A model generated the notes under the pieces. It was given only the letters and a program-made list of their open reading frames with translations. It did not search any database and was not told where the DNA came from. A DNA stretch of 64,000 nucleotides from Zhengitettix transpicula (lineage: Eukaryota; Arthropoda; Insecta; Orthoptera; Tetrigidae): the NCBI GenBank assembly GCA_037074705.1, contig CM073593.1:11971001-12035000 (forward strand), given 5' to 3'. Within the stretch, counting starts at the first letter, position 1; every line of letters begins with the position of its first letter. Positions 32,044-45,170 of this stretch are shown one piece after another. A program made the position numbers and the translations under genes.

Positions 32044-34604
32044 ATTTCCTCGTGTTTCATTTCAATACTTTCATTTTAGAGAATATATACAACTATATTA
32101 ATTATTGAAACTAGGACTGAGATGATATAGAAATAAAGTACTGACAATACTCGTTTATAATTATAGTAACAGTGGCCCGTTCTAAGCCACCGAGGTATTT
32201 TAAACTTGGTCCTCCAAACGGGTGTAAGCATTGGTTTACAATGGAAGCAAGCGCCATTGAAACGTCACCCTGTACGCAGACCAAGAGCTACTAATGCTCA
32301 AAACACCGGCAAACCTTCGCTCATTGATATGTTAGCATAGTTTAAAAAGCACGCGTCTAATAATTTATAAGAATTGTCCAGGAAAAGTATCTGTTAGTGT
32401 ACTTTACCTTTTCCACGTATGGTAAACTTTCACACACTTCAATTTTTTTGGGTAATTTACAATTAAACAACTGAAGGCTGATAGTGTGCTATGACGTCAC
32501 GTCAACGTTCTGATAAATTACTGAATAATGTATTGCATCTTTCTTAATTATACAGCGCCATATTTTTATATCACATTAAATATAAAATGGTAAATTTGCT
32601 TCACACCATTTATTTGTATGTTGAACTAGTATTCGCAGTTTTATCATCACCAGTTTCTTTTGCATAAAATTCCTTCGATTAAAATATATAATTTAAATTT
32701 AACTTTCCGACACAATTAGATCATATATTTAATAAATTATCATTCAGGTTGTCTGAAAACTGGGATTAGATCTCTCAGATAATTTTATATGAAATTAATA
32801 AGACTGATATTCGTGCTAATTTCTTAATAATAATTATATTTCACAATTTTCTATTAACTTAATAAGAATTATATTCTTGGTAATTTATTAATCATATGTT
32901 TACATATATTCTAATAATGATAAAATATCTGAGTTTATTCAAATAATATAAATAAATGGCTTAACGTCACGACAGTTCCGATATTTCTTCAGCAACGTTC
33001 GTAATACTGAATGAACTCGGTTTTAATTAAGAATTAGTCCCGAATTCCAGTCTTAGTTAATTCGCAGAAAATTTTTAAGTTTACATTTACAAAGTAAATA
33101 AAAGGTTTAGTCTTTGAAGTAATTTACAAAAATCTCATTTTTTGTACACGTGTTGACTTACTACCAATTAAACCGCTTTAAAACTAACGCTAAAATAAGT
33201 CTGATGGCACTAAGTCAATTCTGAGATTTGAGCCTCTTTCACGTTGTTTCTTCTATGAAGATATTAATCATAATGCATTGTACAGGTCTAAATTTCAGTG
33301 TAAAAAATATCTTTGTTATAACGTTTCTGTCATAAAAACGACCATAAAGGGGACAGAAAAAAGAAGGGATGCGGGTAAACAATTCTTGGTAAACAGCTCA
33401 ATAAGGGGTTGGAGTGGTTTGCCAAAAATAGTAGTAGATACTAAGAAACGTACTACTAAGAAACATAGAAAAGTGAGATGGAAATTAAGTTAGGAATTTT
33501 GTAAAAAAAAATAGCTTCCAAATAACTCAGGGAAGTAAAGGAATGTGAGGAATCAGAAATATTTTCTTGATGTAATCATTATTATTTCTCTAAACTTATT
33601 TTCAAAATTACACCGACAAAATGCATATTTTTAGTCTTAAATATATACATATACAACACTCTTAAAGAATTTTTTATTTGGAAATAAACAATCACTCAAA
33701 TCTTCCGCTCTAACCCATCGTTATCAGACAATCAAACCGAATAAAACCAATTTCACACGGACTGAGTATTATGTTATAGATTAATCTGCTGAAATGTTCT
33801 CTGGTTACAAAATAAATATAACCATAGACATAGTGAAAAACTACCCAGTGAAGGAGAGTTATTTTCAATCAAGAAAACTTTAAGTGAGGGATTTCAATTA
33901 AGCTGCTAAGCCACGTCGCCTAACAGCTATGACAAGGTAAATTGACTAAATTAATCTTTGATATTCACAAAATTGATAAATATATGTCATTCTCTAAATA
34001 CGTGATAACTCGTCTGACGGCTCGTCAATAATTATAATTAAAATTATTTTACTTGTATACGAATAACTACAAAAGTTATAAATAACTAAGGTTGACAAAG
34101 TTTTAAGAGGTAGCAGGCGACGAACCATGATTAACGTAGTTTTTCAATTAAGAAGCTTGAATCTCTCCCAAAAATTTCTGGTGGAGTCAAAATTGTAAGC
34201 CTGACCAACGTTGTCTCCTTTGTCAAATTCTTATTTGGTCTGAAGCCATTTCCATAGAAACGTTGTCCAGATGGTCAATGTTGACCCTGATGGAAATCTG
34301 AGGAACATTTATACGTACGCAACCAAAATATTTTGAACATTTATATGTTCACAATCATCGTGAGATGATTGACCTAAGCTCGAAAAAGATTATTTAGAAT
34401 CACTAATAACAACGTGGTGTCTTGGAAAAATTAATTTAATATGATCACTGTTGGTATACAAGAAAACACTGTAACCTATGTATAATATAAATTGTCCCAA
34501 AAAAAAATTACTGAAAACCGACAAAACCTCGTCTCTAAATCAGTCATTCTACGGATGGAAACACGCTCAGAAATTATTTATTATTAAAAGCCATTAAATT
34601 ACAA
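32044..34604. other. AT-rich, probable intron
   Basis: Between the CDI exon and the next candidate coding patch I see no shared repeat, RNA gene or convincing ORF. It is inferred to be intron of the kinase-inhibitor gene. Confidence 0.4.
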
Positions 34605-34808
34605 TTATTTTGAAGAATATATTCCAGGCAACGGAATTAGAAGTATCACATCTGTCATTTTCTCTGCTGGTGTCTTAATAACGTAGCACAATGGCTGGCG
34701 TTTATTCACGGCGTCACGCAATGTATCAACGCTTTTCTTGAAACTAAGGTTATCGTCGCTCCAAAAATACACCAGAACGTGCTTCAACCCGTACACAAAA
34801 TTTTCCAC
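34605..34808 (-). other. Unassigned minus-strand coding-like segment
   Basis: A 67-codon frame (beginning MENFVYGLKHVLVYFW, with DDNLSFKKSVDTLRDAVNKR) with mixed codon use unlike the AT-rich flanks. It is preceded by GGTTTAGTAG, a possible acceptor, and ended by TAA. No family recognised. It may be an exon, a processed fragment or a transposon piece. Confidence 0.3.
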
Positions 34809-35556
34809 CTACTAAACCTAACGTGCAAACTTGCAAACTTTTGAAAATAAAATGCAGATCATTACCGTTAATACTATTAACCAATAAGTAACAAACAAGA
34901 GTATTTTGTTTTTCTGATATGTTTTAAATGTTCCTGTTGCAATTATACTTTTATAATGAATTTTTATAATACCATTTAAATAATCTGTTTCATATAAGCG
35001 ACATTAACTTCCGATATTGAAATATGTAGAAGAGGAGAGTTAAAACATGCAACATTACTTCAGCTTATTTTAATTCATACTACTCAACTGCTGCCACCTT
35101 TATTACTTCTCTGAATGCCGGTTACATTTTAGTTAAGACGCTAATGGCATAGGATGGAAAATGGCCCATATTAGTGTCCAATCCATAGACGCAACGCGTT
35201 CACCAGCGGTTAATTTTAAAATATTCAAAGTGCCGAAAAAAATTGATGTTGGATTAATTCTGTTCCTGATCAAATATAAATAAACGCCTTGGGAACACCA
35301 AGAAATTCATATACAGTATTCGATAAAATGAGTGATACCTGACCATGTCCACTCTTTGCAAGATTACATTGTGTGTTTACTTCACCACTTATAACCGTCC
35401 TATTTTTAATACACTTATATTTAGTGCTTTGTAAAATATTTATTTCTTTCACAATTCTTCGGAAATGGTCCCACAACTTACGAAATCATTTCTCATATAC
35501 ATTAATACTAATTAGAGGCCATTAATGATTTTAATAATTGGATAGTTATGGTGGAT
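34809..35556. other. AT-rich stretch
   Basis: Nothing recognised up to the start of LTR-A3. Confidence 0.4.
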
Positions 35557-36518
35557 TGTTAGCGGTACCAATTTTCAAAGGCGACAATGCATAGGAGAGC
35601 TTTTTTTTTGCCGCGAGCGTTTTCTGAAACAGTCAGTCGGGTGTTGGAAGTCAAGTTGAGTGTTGGAAGGCGGACAGTCGGTCGTGGAAGTCGGAAATTG
35701 AAAGGCGGACAACGAACAACGTGGCAGGCATATAGATCTGGCTGGACAGGTTACAAGTTTTAAATTTGAGTATAAAATTTTGGACATATAACTCATCGAA
35801 CTGCTAGGAGTAACCTAATAAATAGCGCCACAAATAAATTTCTATAAGTACCGTGACCGCCATCAATTCCACAGAGAGACAATTTTATAACAATCTGTCC
35901 TACTAATAATCCGAAAGGAGCAGAGGTTTCCAGTTCCAGAGGAGAGAATCGAAAGTTACGACCGTGTTTTTGTTTAATCAAGTGTAAATTCAGTGATTTC
36001 ATGGTCTTTTAGTGTGAATAGTGAGGTGAGCCCTTGCCCAAGAGAGTTATGCCTGGTACCAGCCAATGTTCTTTAAGTAAAAACAAATTTAATCATGTTT
36101 TGCAAACGATAATTAAAGGTAAAGTCGTCAGATTTCTCTTTCTCATTTTTGTTTGATTGTTTAACTTCTTAATTTATAAAGGAATTTGATTGTGTAACGT
36201 AAATATATAGGTTGTTTCTTTACTTAAAAGGCCCAGATAATTGGCCCCGAGATAAGAGTTGTAAAATCTATAAACATTGCAAAACTTTAAATGTAATTAA
36301 TCTCATAAAAACGTAATTTTCAACTGAATAAAAGTAAATTGTCTTGTAAAGTTCAAAGAATGTCGTAATCATTTTGCAATCCTTCACTTTAAATAAAAAT
36401 AAATATAATTGTTTCATAAACGAACTATTGAAGAAAATTCAGTGAAATAATCTTTGTTTAAATAAATTGTTTAATTAATATCTTTTTAATCATAACATTT
36501 TGGCGCCCAACGTGGGCC
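35557..36518 (+). mobile_element. LTR-A copy 3 with intact primer-binding site
   Basis: The LTR opens TGTTAGCGGTACC at 35557 and closes ATCATAACA at 36497 (941 bases, TG...CA). Three T later is TGGCGCCCAACGTGGGCC (36501-36518), a textbook tRNA primer-binding site. A TATA-like GAGTATAAAA is near 35769. About 260 bases of leader follow, then J-type repeat copy 2 in the opposite orientation. No gag/pol was found. Confidence 0.8.
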
Positions 36519-36782
36519 AAATTCATTTTAATTAAAATCTTTTTTATGTATATATATACTGTAATATACAAAATCTATTATAAAATAAACCCACGTTTCG
36601 GAGTCAATTTATGTAATTTCCAAAAACTTTTAGAATTACAAGCTCCACGTTGGAGAATCAAATCTGTGGTATTCGAACTTTTAAAAGGAAGTTAACAAGA
36701 GTTTACCTTGAAATTAAAAAAAAATTATTTTAAAGCGACAATAAAATATTATTTAATTACAATTTCCATTTCAATTAAATTT

Positions 36783-37566
36783 TGTAAAGGGCCTCTAATA
36801 AATAGTGATTTTTAATTGTCACCAAAGTTACAAAAGAAAATATCAATTTAATTTACAATAACAACATTTTATAAAAGAATCTAACATAAAAAACAAATAG
36901 AGAAATCGGAGAAATCTAGAGACATGACAGTAAATTACATTTACATAAAAGTTTACAAAATTACGTTCCTACATACCATTTTTAGTTAGAGATTTTCTGG
37001 TACCGGTTTGTGCACTCCACAGTTATTATATTTTTAAAGATAAATATTTAATTAACAGGCAATAACACTGATTGCTATAGCGTTTCACATCACATAAATT
37101 CCGGCGTCACTCTACCAGTTCACAAACGTTACGTTGTCGTACTTATTGTCACTCAGTTTTGCTTTAGAAGTACGTTAATGCCAAATGTGACATATTCAAC
37201 ATTTTTTCAGCTTAGACTGTGCTCATTATTTAGTCACGAAAATCCTCGGCTGGTCTCCAAAACTACATTCACTCTGGTCATGACCATACCGGTCAGAACC
37301 ACAATACACTCTCGCCATGACTATTCTGGTCAGGTCCTCCACACAAACACACTGACGTGACCACTGGTTAGGCCCTCCAAACACTCTGGTCCTCTCCACC
37401 AAAGTTCTGAGTTTCTTACATACGCTTTTCCGACAAAAATCGCGTAGCAACCTTTACAGCCTCTGCATTCCTACCCTAAACAATGCTCTGGCCTCAATAA
37501 TTACGCCGACAATAATATAAAAGAAAAAATTATGTAATAAAACTTACATTATACATTGCTAATCTC

Positions 37567-37568
<2 letters not shown>
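36783..37568 (-). repeat. J-type repeat, copy 2
   Basis: Homologous to 13745-14700 and to 57600-57940, and ending like them in a (TA)n tract. It shows repeated 'ACC..GGTCAGG' motifs (37278-37400), for example ATGACCATACCGGTCAGA, CTATTCTGGTCAGG and GACCACTGGTTAGG. The frames on either strand are unconvincing. Confidence 0.65.

Positions 37569-37569
<1 letters not shown>

Positions 37570-37623
<54 letters not shown>
37570..37623. repeat. (TA)n microsatellite
   Basis: A TA tract of about 54 bases separating J-type repeat copy 2 from the left arm of the 2-kb palindrome. Confidence 0.9.
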
Positions 37624-37624
<1 letters not shown>

Positions 37625-37625
37625 C

Positions 37626-38113
37626 CTTACACGGATCATGAATGTTTCATAAACATACTAGTACAGTCTTGGATCAGTTAAAAAACGGTCCTTGAATAAA
37701 ATATAAATATGCTAAAGAATATTAGACACTAACATTATCATACAACAAGGATATCTTCAAAGCCTTTAAATTCTACAAATTTACGAAATTACATGTATTA
37801 TAGTTTTATTATATTAGTTGGGCGCCAGCAATCATTGACTACACGCCAGTGATTAACTCTCAATTTACTTGTCGGTCCTGGAATAAATGTGGGCGAAATC
37901 TCGTAGGCCTGGCCATGACTGTAGTATGGCGAAAATGTGAGTAGGTCTATAATTCAGTGAGGAGGTTTTCTGACGACTAGTGTCTCAGACGACTGATCCA
38001 GAGCGGACAATCACCTCCAGTAAACACGACTTGTAGAGTGAAGGGGAATGAATTCCTCTAGCCGACGTACATTCCAAACCATCAAAAACGTGAATAAAGT
38101 GCCCCACACAGCT
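37626..38113 (-). repeat. Left arm of a ~2-kb palindrome, containing a primer-binding-site-like sequence
   Basis: It pairs in reverse complement with 39094-39597 over about 490-500 bases: ACGGATCATGAA / TTCATGATCCGT at the outer ends and CACACAGCTAGCT / AGCTAGCTGTGTG at the inner ends. On the minus strand TGGCGCCCAAC (37827-37817) follows LTR-like sequence, so the arm probably holds an LTR end, primer-binding site and leader. Confidence 0.8.
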
Positions 38114-38146
38114 AGCTACACAATATATATATATATATATATATAT

Positions 38147-38912
38147 ACTAGCTGGGTGCCCGGCGTTGCCCGAGATGTCATTTATCTATATCCCCCGATA
38201 TAACTCCAATTTCGGCTGCTTTTGCGCAACTTTTATGTAACGCTACTCGAACCCTAATCATTATAATTAACTCTGAAAAATATTTCTTCAACGCAAATAT
38301 CTGCCGTGTTTGCATGTTCCAAAATTTGCACCCCGCTACCCCTGCATCTGAGGGGTAAATGCCAATTTGAATGTCGTAACTAAACACAGTGACTTCCATA
38401 ACCTTTGATTTGACTCCAGTCTCGGTTGTATTCGCGTTATTTTACTGTAAAGCATCTCCACCCCAAACCCGAAGGGTGTCCTTTTCACAGGGCATAAGGG
38501 ATAAAAATTGTATTCAGATAACATTGGTAGAAAAACTATCAATATCTATGACCCCTAAAAATATTTATCCGACTCAAATATCGGCTGTTTTAGTATGTTT
38601 AAATATTTCCACCCCCGCTTCTGGGGGTGGAAGACGCGTCTCACCCCGACAGTGTTTGTTTCCTGGTCGCAAAGAACACGTGTACGAAATTTGGTGAAAA
38701 TTGATCGACTGGTGTAGATTTGTATTTTATTTAGAAAATTTTTGTATGGGAAATAGAAAAGGGCTGTTTTTAGGGTTTTCCCGGAAATTATTCGATTTTT
38801 TCTCGCCTTTTAAACCTTCCCTAGACCTCCACGAACATTTCAAGACTAAGATAAGATAAATCCGTTCAGCCGTTCTCGAGTTTTAGTGAGACTAACGAAC
38901 AGCAATTCATTT
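38147..38912 (+). mobile_element. H/G-type element inside the palindrome
   Basis: It opens ACTAGCTGGGTGCCCGGCGT, like the H1 and H2 elements. It contains the G-type modules (CCACCCC..., CTCGGTTGTATTCGCGTTAT, TCGGCTGTTTTAGTATG) and ends with CGTTCAGCCGTTCTCGAG then GCAATTCATTT and TA repeats. TA tracts flank both ends (38123-38147, 38912-38934). It links the H-type termini with the G-type arrays at 5.4, 10.6 and 18.1 kb as one superfamily. No ORF. Confidence 0.75.
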
Positions 38913-39093
38913 ATATATATATATATATATATACATACTTTGGCAACTTGTATTTTTCACGCAACCATGTAATTTATCGTCGACGTGTATTAAATGAATG
39001 CCTGTCTTTTACGTTTGAAGAAGGTATTTGTTATGAAGATGTACTTGATCCGATTTAAATTCCCGTACGGATGGATAACGGGAATGCTGCAAG

Positions 39094-39597
39094 TGAGTCT
39101 GTATCGCAGAGCTAGCTGTGTGGGACACTTGATCCACGTTTTTGATGGTTTGGAATGCACGTCGGTTAGAGGAATTCATTCCCCTTCACTCTACAAGTCG
39201 TGTTTACTGGAGGTGATTGTCCGCTCTGGATCAGTTGACTGAGACACTGGTCGTCAGAAAAGCTCCTTATTGAATTATAGGCCTACCCACAATTTCGCCA
39301 GACTACTGTCATTGCCAGGCCAACGAGATTTCGGCCACATTTATTCCAGCACCGACAAGCGAAGTGAGAGTTAATCAACGGCGTGCAATCAATGATTGCT
39401 GGCGCACAACTATATAATATAACTATAATTTCGTGGATTTTTATAATTTAAAGGCTTTGAAGATTAACCTTGTATGATAATGTTAGTGTCTAATATTGTT
39501 TAACATATTTATATTTTATTCAAGGGCCGCTTTATAACTGCTTAACCTGATCCAAGACTGTATTAGTATTTTTATAAAACTTTCATGATCCGTGTAA
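39094..39597 (+). repeat. Right arm of the ~2-kb palindrome
   Basis: Partner of 37626-38113. It contains TGGCGCACAAC at 39400-39410, the counterpart of the primer-binding-site-like sequence in the left arm with one substitution in the core. Confidence 0.8.
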
Positions 39598-41035
39598 TAC
39601 TAAGATTTCATATTCATGTTTGAACGGGTATTGGAAACTTGAGAAATAATGCGGTCACATTTCACGCGGGGAATAACGTTCTCGGTGAAATGTGAGCACG
39701 TCGATAAAACGATAAATGTCATGAATAGCACGTCTATTTGAGGAGACAGATCGTTTTAATGGAAACAGAGTATTGGTTCCTGGAACGAAAACTTTAATTA
39801 CAAATTTTTTTACCTGACCTGAGGAACGCGCCACTCGTAATTTCCGAAATCAAACGCGATCACTCATTTATTTACGTAAATTCTCTTTAAACGCGAACAA
39901 TATTATTATTTATTTTACAACTGACAAAACTACTTTATAAAACGTACTATAATTTTAGTAGATTACGTACGTGATACGAATAAATTTTATTAAATACTGA
40001 AAGGAATACAGATATAAATACATTCAACAAAAATAATGTTTTTAAGAATGTTTGACTTTCTGTTTTACGCAACTACTCTATTAATTAATTCCTGCAAGTT
40101 TCTAGTATTTCTAATAAAAGTAAAATATAACTTTGTAATAAATTACCATCATAATGGAGTTACATGAACACGTGAAATATAAAACGTTTCATAATTCCTA
40201 CCTTTCCGGACAAAAAATGGAACAGAAAATGCTACATTCACAGTTAAATTTCGTTTAAAAGTAATCAAGGAACATAAATATTCCAATTCTGAAATATCAA
40301 AGAAACTGGAATATTTTTTAAAAAATTCTATAAACCCACTTAAATACTAAGAACCAAAGGGCTATCTCATTTTATATCACCCAAAGTTTTCCTCTGATTA
40401 ACTGAATGCTTATTAACTTCTTCTAATTAGACATTATTAAGGATTGTACTGTTATTCATAACTGCAGCCCATTCACTATGAGCTCAGTCTCAAAATATAA
40501 AAATCTTTTCATCTCAGTATTTCAGTTGTCGATTCGAACTTAAGTTTTTTTGTTGAAATATACCTTATTCGATTCTCAACTACGTTATTTTCTGACAGAC
40601 TAAAAAAAACTCTAAAAATTTATTTCCATGAATTGTTAACAATCGTCTTGATGCTTTATGAAGTAATGATACTGCACCACGACCAAAAAAAAAATCCGTT
40701 GCTTCTCGAAGACAGTGCCACGACCACGCGATAAAACACATTTGGTTAGTAATCATCGGGAAAACGAATGAGAAAAGCTTATAATCAGCACTGAATAATT
40801 CCGCGTAATGATTTCGGGGAGAACCGACAGGAAAACTTAATTTTAACATATTCGTAGGTGTTTGAAATAATTTGTCTACAATTGTTATGAAATACTGCTT
40901 ATCATACATCACCTGTAAGAGTAATACGTGGTTCATAAATTTCTCCTATACACACCATTTCTCACAACCACATAGCTAAAAACTTGTTATTATACTTACA
41001 AATACAAAGCATACTATCTAAATTTTGAAAATTGT
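39598..41035. other. AT-rich, probable intron
   Basis: No recognisable feature. The frame at 40580-40936 (-) lacks motifs. Confidence 0.35.
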
Positions 41036-41335
41036 CCTGTAATTTGTTGATCACATTGACGGTAATTATACGACGACTCTTACCGATTGCCTCTTTCGGC
41101 TCTCGTTGCAAGATAATCTTTTGTCTTTTGAGATGGGATTGTACCTGCGACGCAGATCTGTATCGTGGACCAGTTGGTGTTTCACTAGGTGGAGAGCGGC
41201 GTATGAGGATGTCTCAATTAAGCGTTAATTATCGCCCTGCAGGGGGGCGGGGCGTGGGAGGGGACCGGGAGATTGTCCAACACAATTCTCGCAGGCCCCT
41301 TGCAACTGAATCGAATATAGCCAATTACTGACGTC
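41036..41335. other. GC-rich patch with GC boxes
   Basis: Contains GGGGGGCGGGGCGTGGGAGG at about 41242. On the minus strand this pyrimidine-rich run ends in CCCCCCTGCAG, an acceptor-like site, followed about 90 bases later by CGCAG|GTACAA. All frames between them have stops, so if spliced it would be non-coding. It may also be a promoter fragment or unknown repeat. Confidence 0.3.
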
Positions 41336-41959
41336 TTAAAAATATTGTGAAATGACAAGATAAAGTTTTTAACTATGCTTAATTTGTTTAAAATCGTTTA
41401 ATTTCGATAAAGATTAATGGTATCGTAGAAACCAACAAATCTATTTTTATATAATAATTTAAAATTTCCACAACAGTATTTCAAATTGGTACTCAATCAA
41501 GCACTAAGATACAAAATCAAATGTCCTTGTTATGTCCCCAAACACCTTTCAGACATAAATATTCCCACAATAGTAAAAGTATCAAAACAAATACATTCAA
41601 TAGCCAATTACTCAGATCCATCCTACATCATAATCCATTAATTTCACAAACCACCCACAACCTCTCCCCATCAAATATATTAAGAAGACTTAAAAGAAAA
41701 AGACCTGCGGATTTAACCAACTAAGGACAAATTTTACTCAAAGTTTATCAAAATATCATTCTTTAAAAACCATTAAATATGTTTTTGTCACAACTAGAAA
41801 ATCTTTTAGATAATAAGTTAACCAATAATTTTTTAAAAAAGATACTCAGTTCCCAATACATGTATGTCGCTAAATTTTAGTCATTCTCTATAAAAACATT
41901 ATAATGATGAAAAAATATCCGACATTCACAATCATATGAATCACCAAAAAATTAAGTTT
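41336..41959. other. AT-rich stretch
   Basis: Nothing recognised. Confidence 0.35.
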
Positions 41960-42210
41960 ATTAACAAAACATTAAATAAATGACTTTTTGTTCTCTTTCA
42001 GTACCTCTTCAGGTTTAATCTACAATTTAGAATTTAATAACAATTATTAATAAAGTTTTTCAAGAACGTTATTTATGTACAAAATTGTAAGTGAAATTAA
42101 AATGTAAATGTTTTTCAAAACGTTATTAATAACTAATCTTGAATGTAGATCAAACCTGAAGAATACCTAAAAGAGGACGAAACGTCGTTTATTTAATGTT
42201 TTGCTAGTAA
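41960..42210. mobile_element. Foldback MITE, type D, copy 2
   Basis: Arms 41960-42021 and 42146-42210 are inverted copies (AACAAAACATTAAATAAATG / GTTTATTTAATGTTTTGCTA), each with CCTCTTCAGGTTT or its complement. The right arm carries CCTGAAGAATACC...GGACGAAACGTCG. Confidence 0.8.
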
Positions 42211-44819
42211 ATATAATTTTCTGACGATATTATCTATAAAATATTCCATAAGGCTGGGAGTAAATAATATACATTTTAATTGAAGGAAAGGATGAAGGTG
42301 AGACAGCGATAATTCTTGAAGGACAACTCATTCCTACAGATCTCAATAATAACTTTAAAATGTTTCAATTTCGAGTGAGCCTCTCGTTATCGTTCATGTT
42401 CTACAAGTCACAGAGGCAGTCTTATTAAACTCCCGAATTTATTGTGTTTGTTCCAAGGAGAGCTTAATCCTGTCTGCTACTGTCTATAGAAATAATTTGA
42501 ACTTTTAATTTGTAAAATGGAGCCCAACTTTTGAATTTAAACGTCTGTAAGTACAATTACAATGTTTTGCACTATAGATTGAATTTTTTTTTCTCCTAAT
42601 AAAAAAAATGAAGTAAAAGACTCATATAATGATATCAAACACAAGCGTAATGTCTTTTAGTTATTGGGGATATATAAACTAAAAATTTATTTGAGATTGA
42701 GGCATAATTTTATGTTTTTAGTTTTATATCTCGTGAATGCATAGAATTTGCATAGCTCTAAAATAGAAAGTTGAATAATTATTTTCACTGTGTCACATAA
42801 ATTCACTAAAAATGAAGAGGCCAGATGATTTATAGAATAAATCGGGAAAAGGCCCTAGGGAGGAATATGGACAAAAATCTAATATTTTAAGACATGCTAC
42901 GAGAAACACGATGATTAGTTACGGTATGGGTTAAAATATTGAATGCACTTCCAATTTTATTTTTGTGGTGAAGTCAAATAAAAGAAGAACGTTACATTGC
43001 TCCTTGCTAGTAAGTAGAAAAATAACTATGAATAAAAATTAATCAGCTTACATCTGCCTTAAAATTTAACAAATTACTATTATTACTATTAAAGTATGTA
43101 GACTTAAATCACGTTATAATCGCTCAATATTTTACGAGCTTCTTGGTCACAAATGGAGAATCCAAGGTAAGCGTGGAAATATGGCTTTATGAATTCGGGT
43201 GCAATGAGCCCACCCAGCATTGTTACTTTATGAATAGCAATTGCGTGGGAGTTAAATGGACGAGGAAGCGCATGTCATCAATATTCAATGTCGTCACACC
43301 GGAACCTTTGATGCGTTGCCACATCTGTGTGACTGGATTGAGAACATATCGACCTCCATTTACACTCAACTCGGACACAACAAACCAAAAAGGAACGTAC
43401 ATACACGTGATGTACAAAGGGCTCAGGGAAAATAATTAATTTGATTATATATTCAGACAATGATACGTTTTAACAAGAAGGTAAATTGAAATAAAGAGTT
43501 ATTAAATTTGCAAACTGTTGCAGTAAAAATATTACAGGAAAAACTTTAGATACGTAGTTTGTGTATACTGATGTTTGTAATATTGAAGTTAGAACAACGT
43601 CTTCAAGTACTCGAATTAATTAATCAGTTATCCCATTCGGAGATAAGAACAATAATTTTTATCGTAGGTTTTTATTTCCTTAATTATAAACATGAAAGCC
43701 GTGGAAACTTTTTAAATATTTCCTAAGAAGCAAGTAAATGTAACTTCCGAAGACATGTTTTTAAGGAACGGGTACATTTTAATCAAACAAATTTAAATAA
43801 ACTAATTCAAAAGATATTTCTACTTTTTATAGCCAACTTTTCAAGCTGACTGGAGGTCATTAATTCTAAATAACTACAGGGTTATCTCTCTTTAAATTAA
43901 ATGTCTTATGTCAGGCCTGAAAATTAAAGTTAACGAGACGAGGAAAGTGTAATATTGGGGTTGCATTCATATTCAAGTAACCTTCTTATTGTTTTACAAC
44001 ATGTTCTAACAAATACCCCCAATTCCAAATCGCATCTGAATGATTTTCTAACGTTGTATTTTGTCAGTCAGTCAGTCCTGAAACTCGAATTTTATCGCTG
44101 TGTTTGTCAGATAAGTTTTGAAAAATATTAAGTAAATCAGCCTGGCTCTTCGTGAATTCCAACTCCTACCGTGTCATCTATCGCGATTAATCAGAGCATT
44201 TGGTGCAAAATACACTCCGATATTTTCTGAGGCGTTGGTGTTAATCTCAGAGAGCTATAGATATATAATGGTTTTAAGTAATTAACTAATACCAAACGAA
44301 GTCCTCAGATTCAATAATAAGTTTATTCTAGTACGTCACATTATTATTAAATAAAGAAGCTTTCGGCAGCTGCAGTCGTCTTAAAAACCGTTTTTAGATT
44401 AAACAGACATAAAATTCAAGCTGTATTAATTGGTATATTTCGAATGTATGTAATTATTAATATAGATAATAAATAATCTTTAGGTAACTATGAATACAAC
44501 AGCCAAAAGCACCTGTGTATAATAATTTTACTTACAAGGATTTTTTTTAAATCTGAAATCTTAGTTTATTACTTAAAGCCATGGAATTCGAATCCTATAT
44601 GATAAAGGTACCTTCATATGAACTAATTTAACATTGACCACCTTTAGAAATACTGTTAAACAATCATCAGCAATTTATTGCATTTGATTGTATAGTTAAC
44701 TTCTTATCTTGGCGACGTTTTAGTTGTTATACTAACGGTATTGTTGCAACCATTAAGTTGTCCATAACAATTATCACGTAATAAATTACATCGAATTCTT
44801 TTAATTAATTAGCTATAAA
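42211..44819. other. AT-rich, probable intron
   Basis: A less AT-rich patch at 43140-43430 has open frames on both strands (98 codons +, 64 codons -) without a motif I recognise. Nothing else is supported. Confidence 0.35.
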
Positions 44820-45170
44820 ATTTAAACAGTAATTAGTAGAGGAGTTCTGGTGGGCGTTGTTGTCGAGGATCTGGAGGAATTGAGATTGCAATTTCAGCTT
44901 TGGTTGGACTGGTATGCGCTGTTGAGTTTTTAATGACGGAATCAAAGGATTTTTATTTCATGCATGTGATGATCGATTTCTGTGAGGCCGAAGCGACGCG
45001 ATGCTCAGGCTCGACGAGCGGGCTTTTGTGGGGTTGCAAACCAATCAACGCCCCTTCAGTGATTCACCCGCATTTAGCTTATGAGTCATACACTAACTTG
45101 GGGGAGAGAAACCCTCCGAATGAAGGGAGAGGCTACTGAACCTTCGCAACGACGGCGGTACCAACTACTT
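44820..45170. other. GC-richer patch, unassigned
   Basis: A plus frame of 79 codons at 44900-45139, with CpG-rich sequence (GAAGCGACGCGATGCTC). No motif or splice structure that I can support. Confidence 0.25.

Noticed and set aside
31674..32108. Plus-strand and alternative minus frames over the CDI exon (up to 131 codons)
   Set aside because: They are antisense or out-of-frame readings of the kinase-inhibitor exon. Only the frame with RRLF and RWNFDF shows a known domain.
41036..41335. Additional coding exon in the GC-rich patch
   Set aside because: Acceptor- and donor-like sites exist on the minus strand, but every frame between them contains a stop.
44900..45139. 79-codon plus-strand ORF as a gene
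   Set aside because: No motif, no splice or promoter context, and length within chance for a GC-richer patch.
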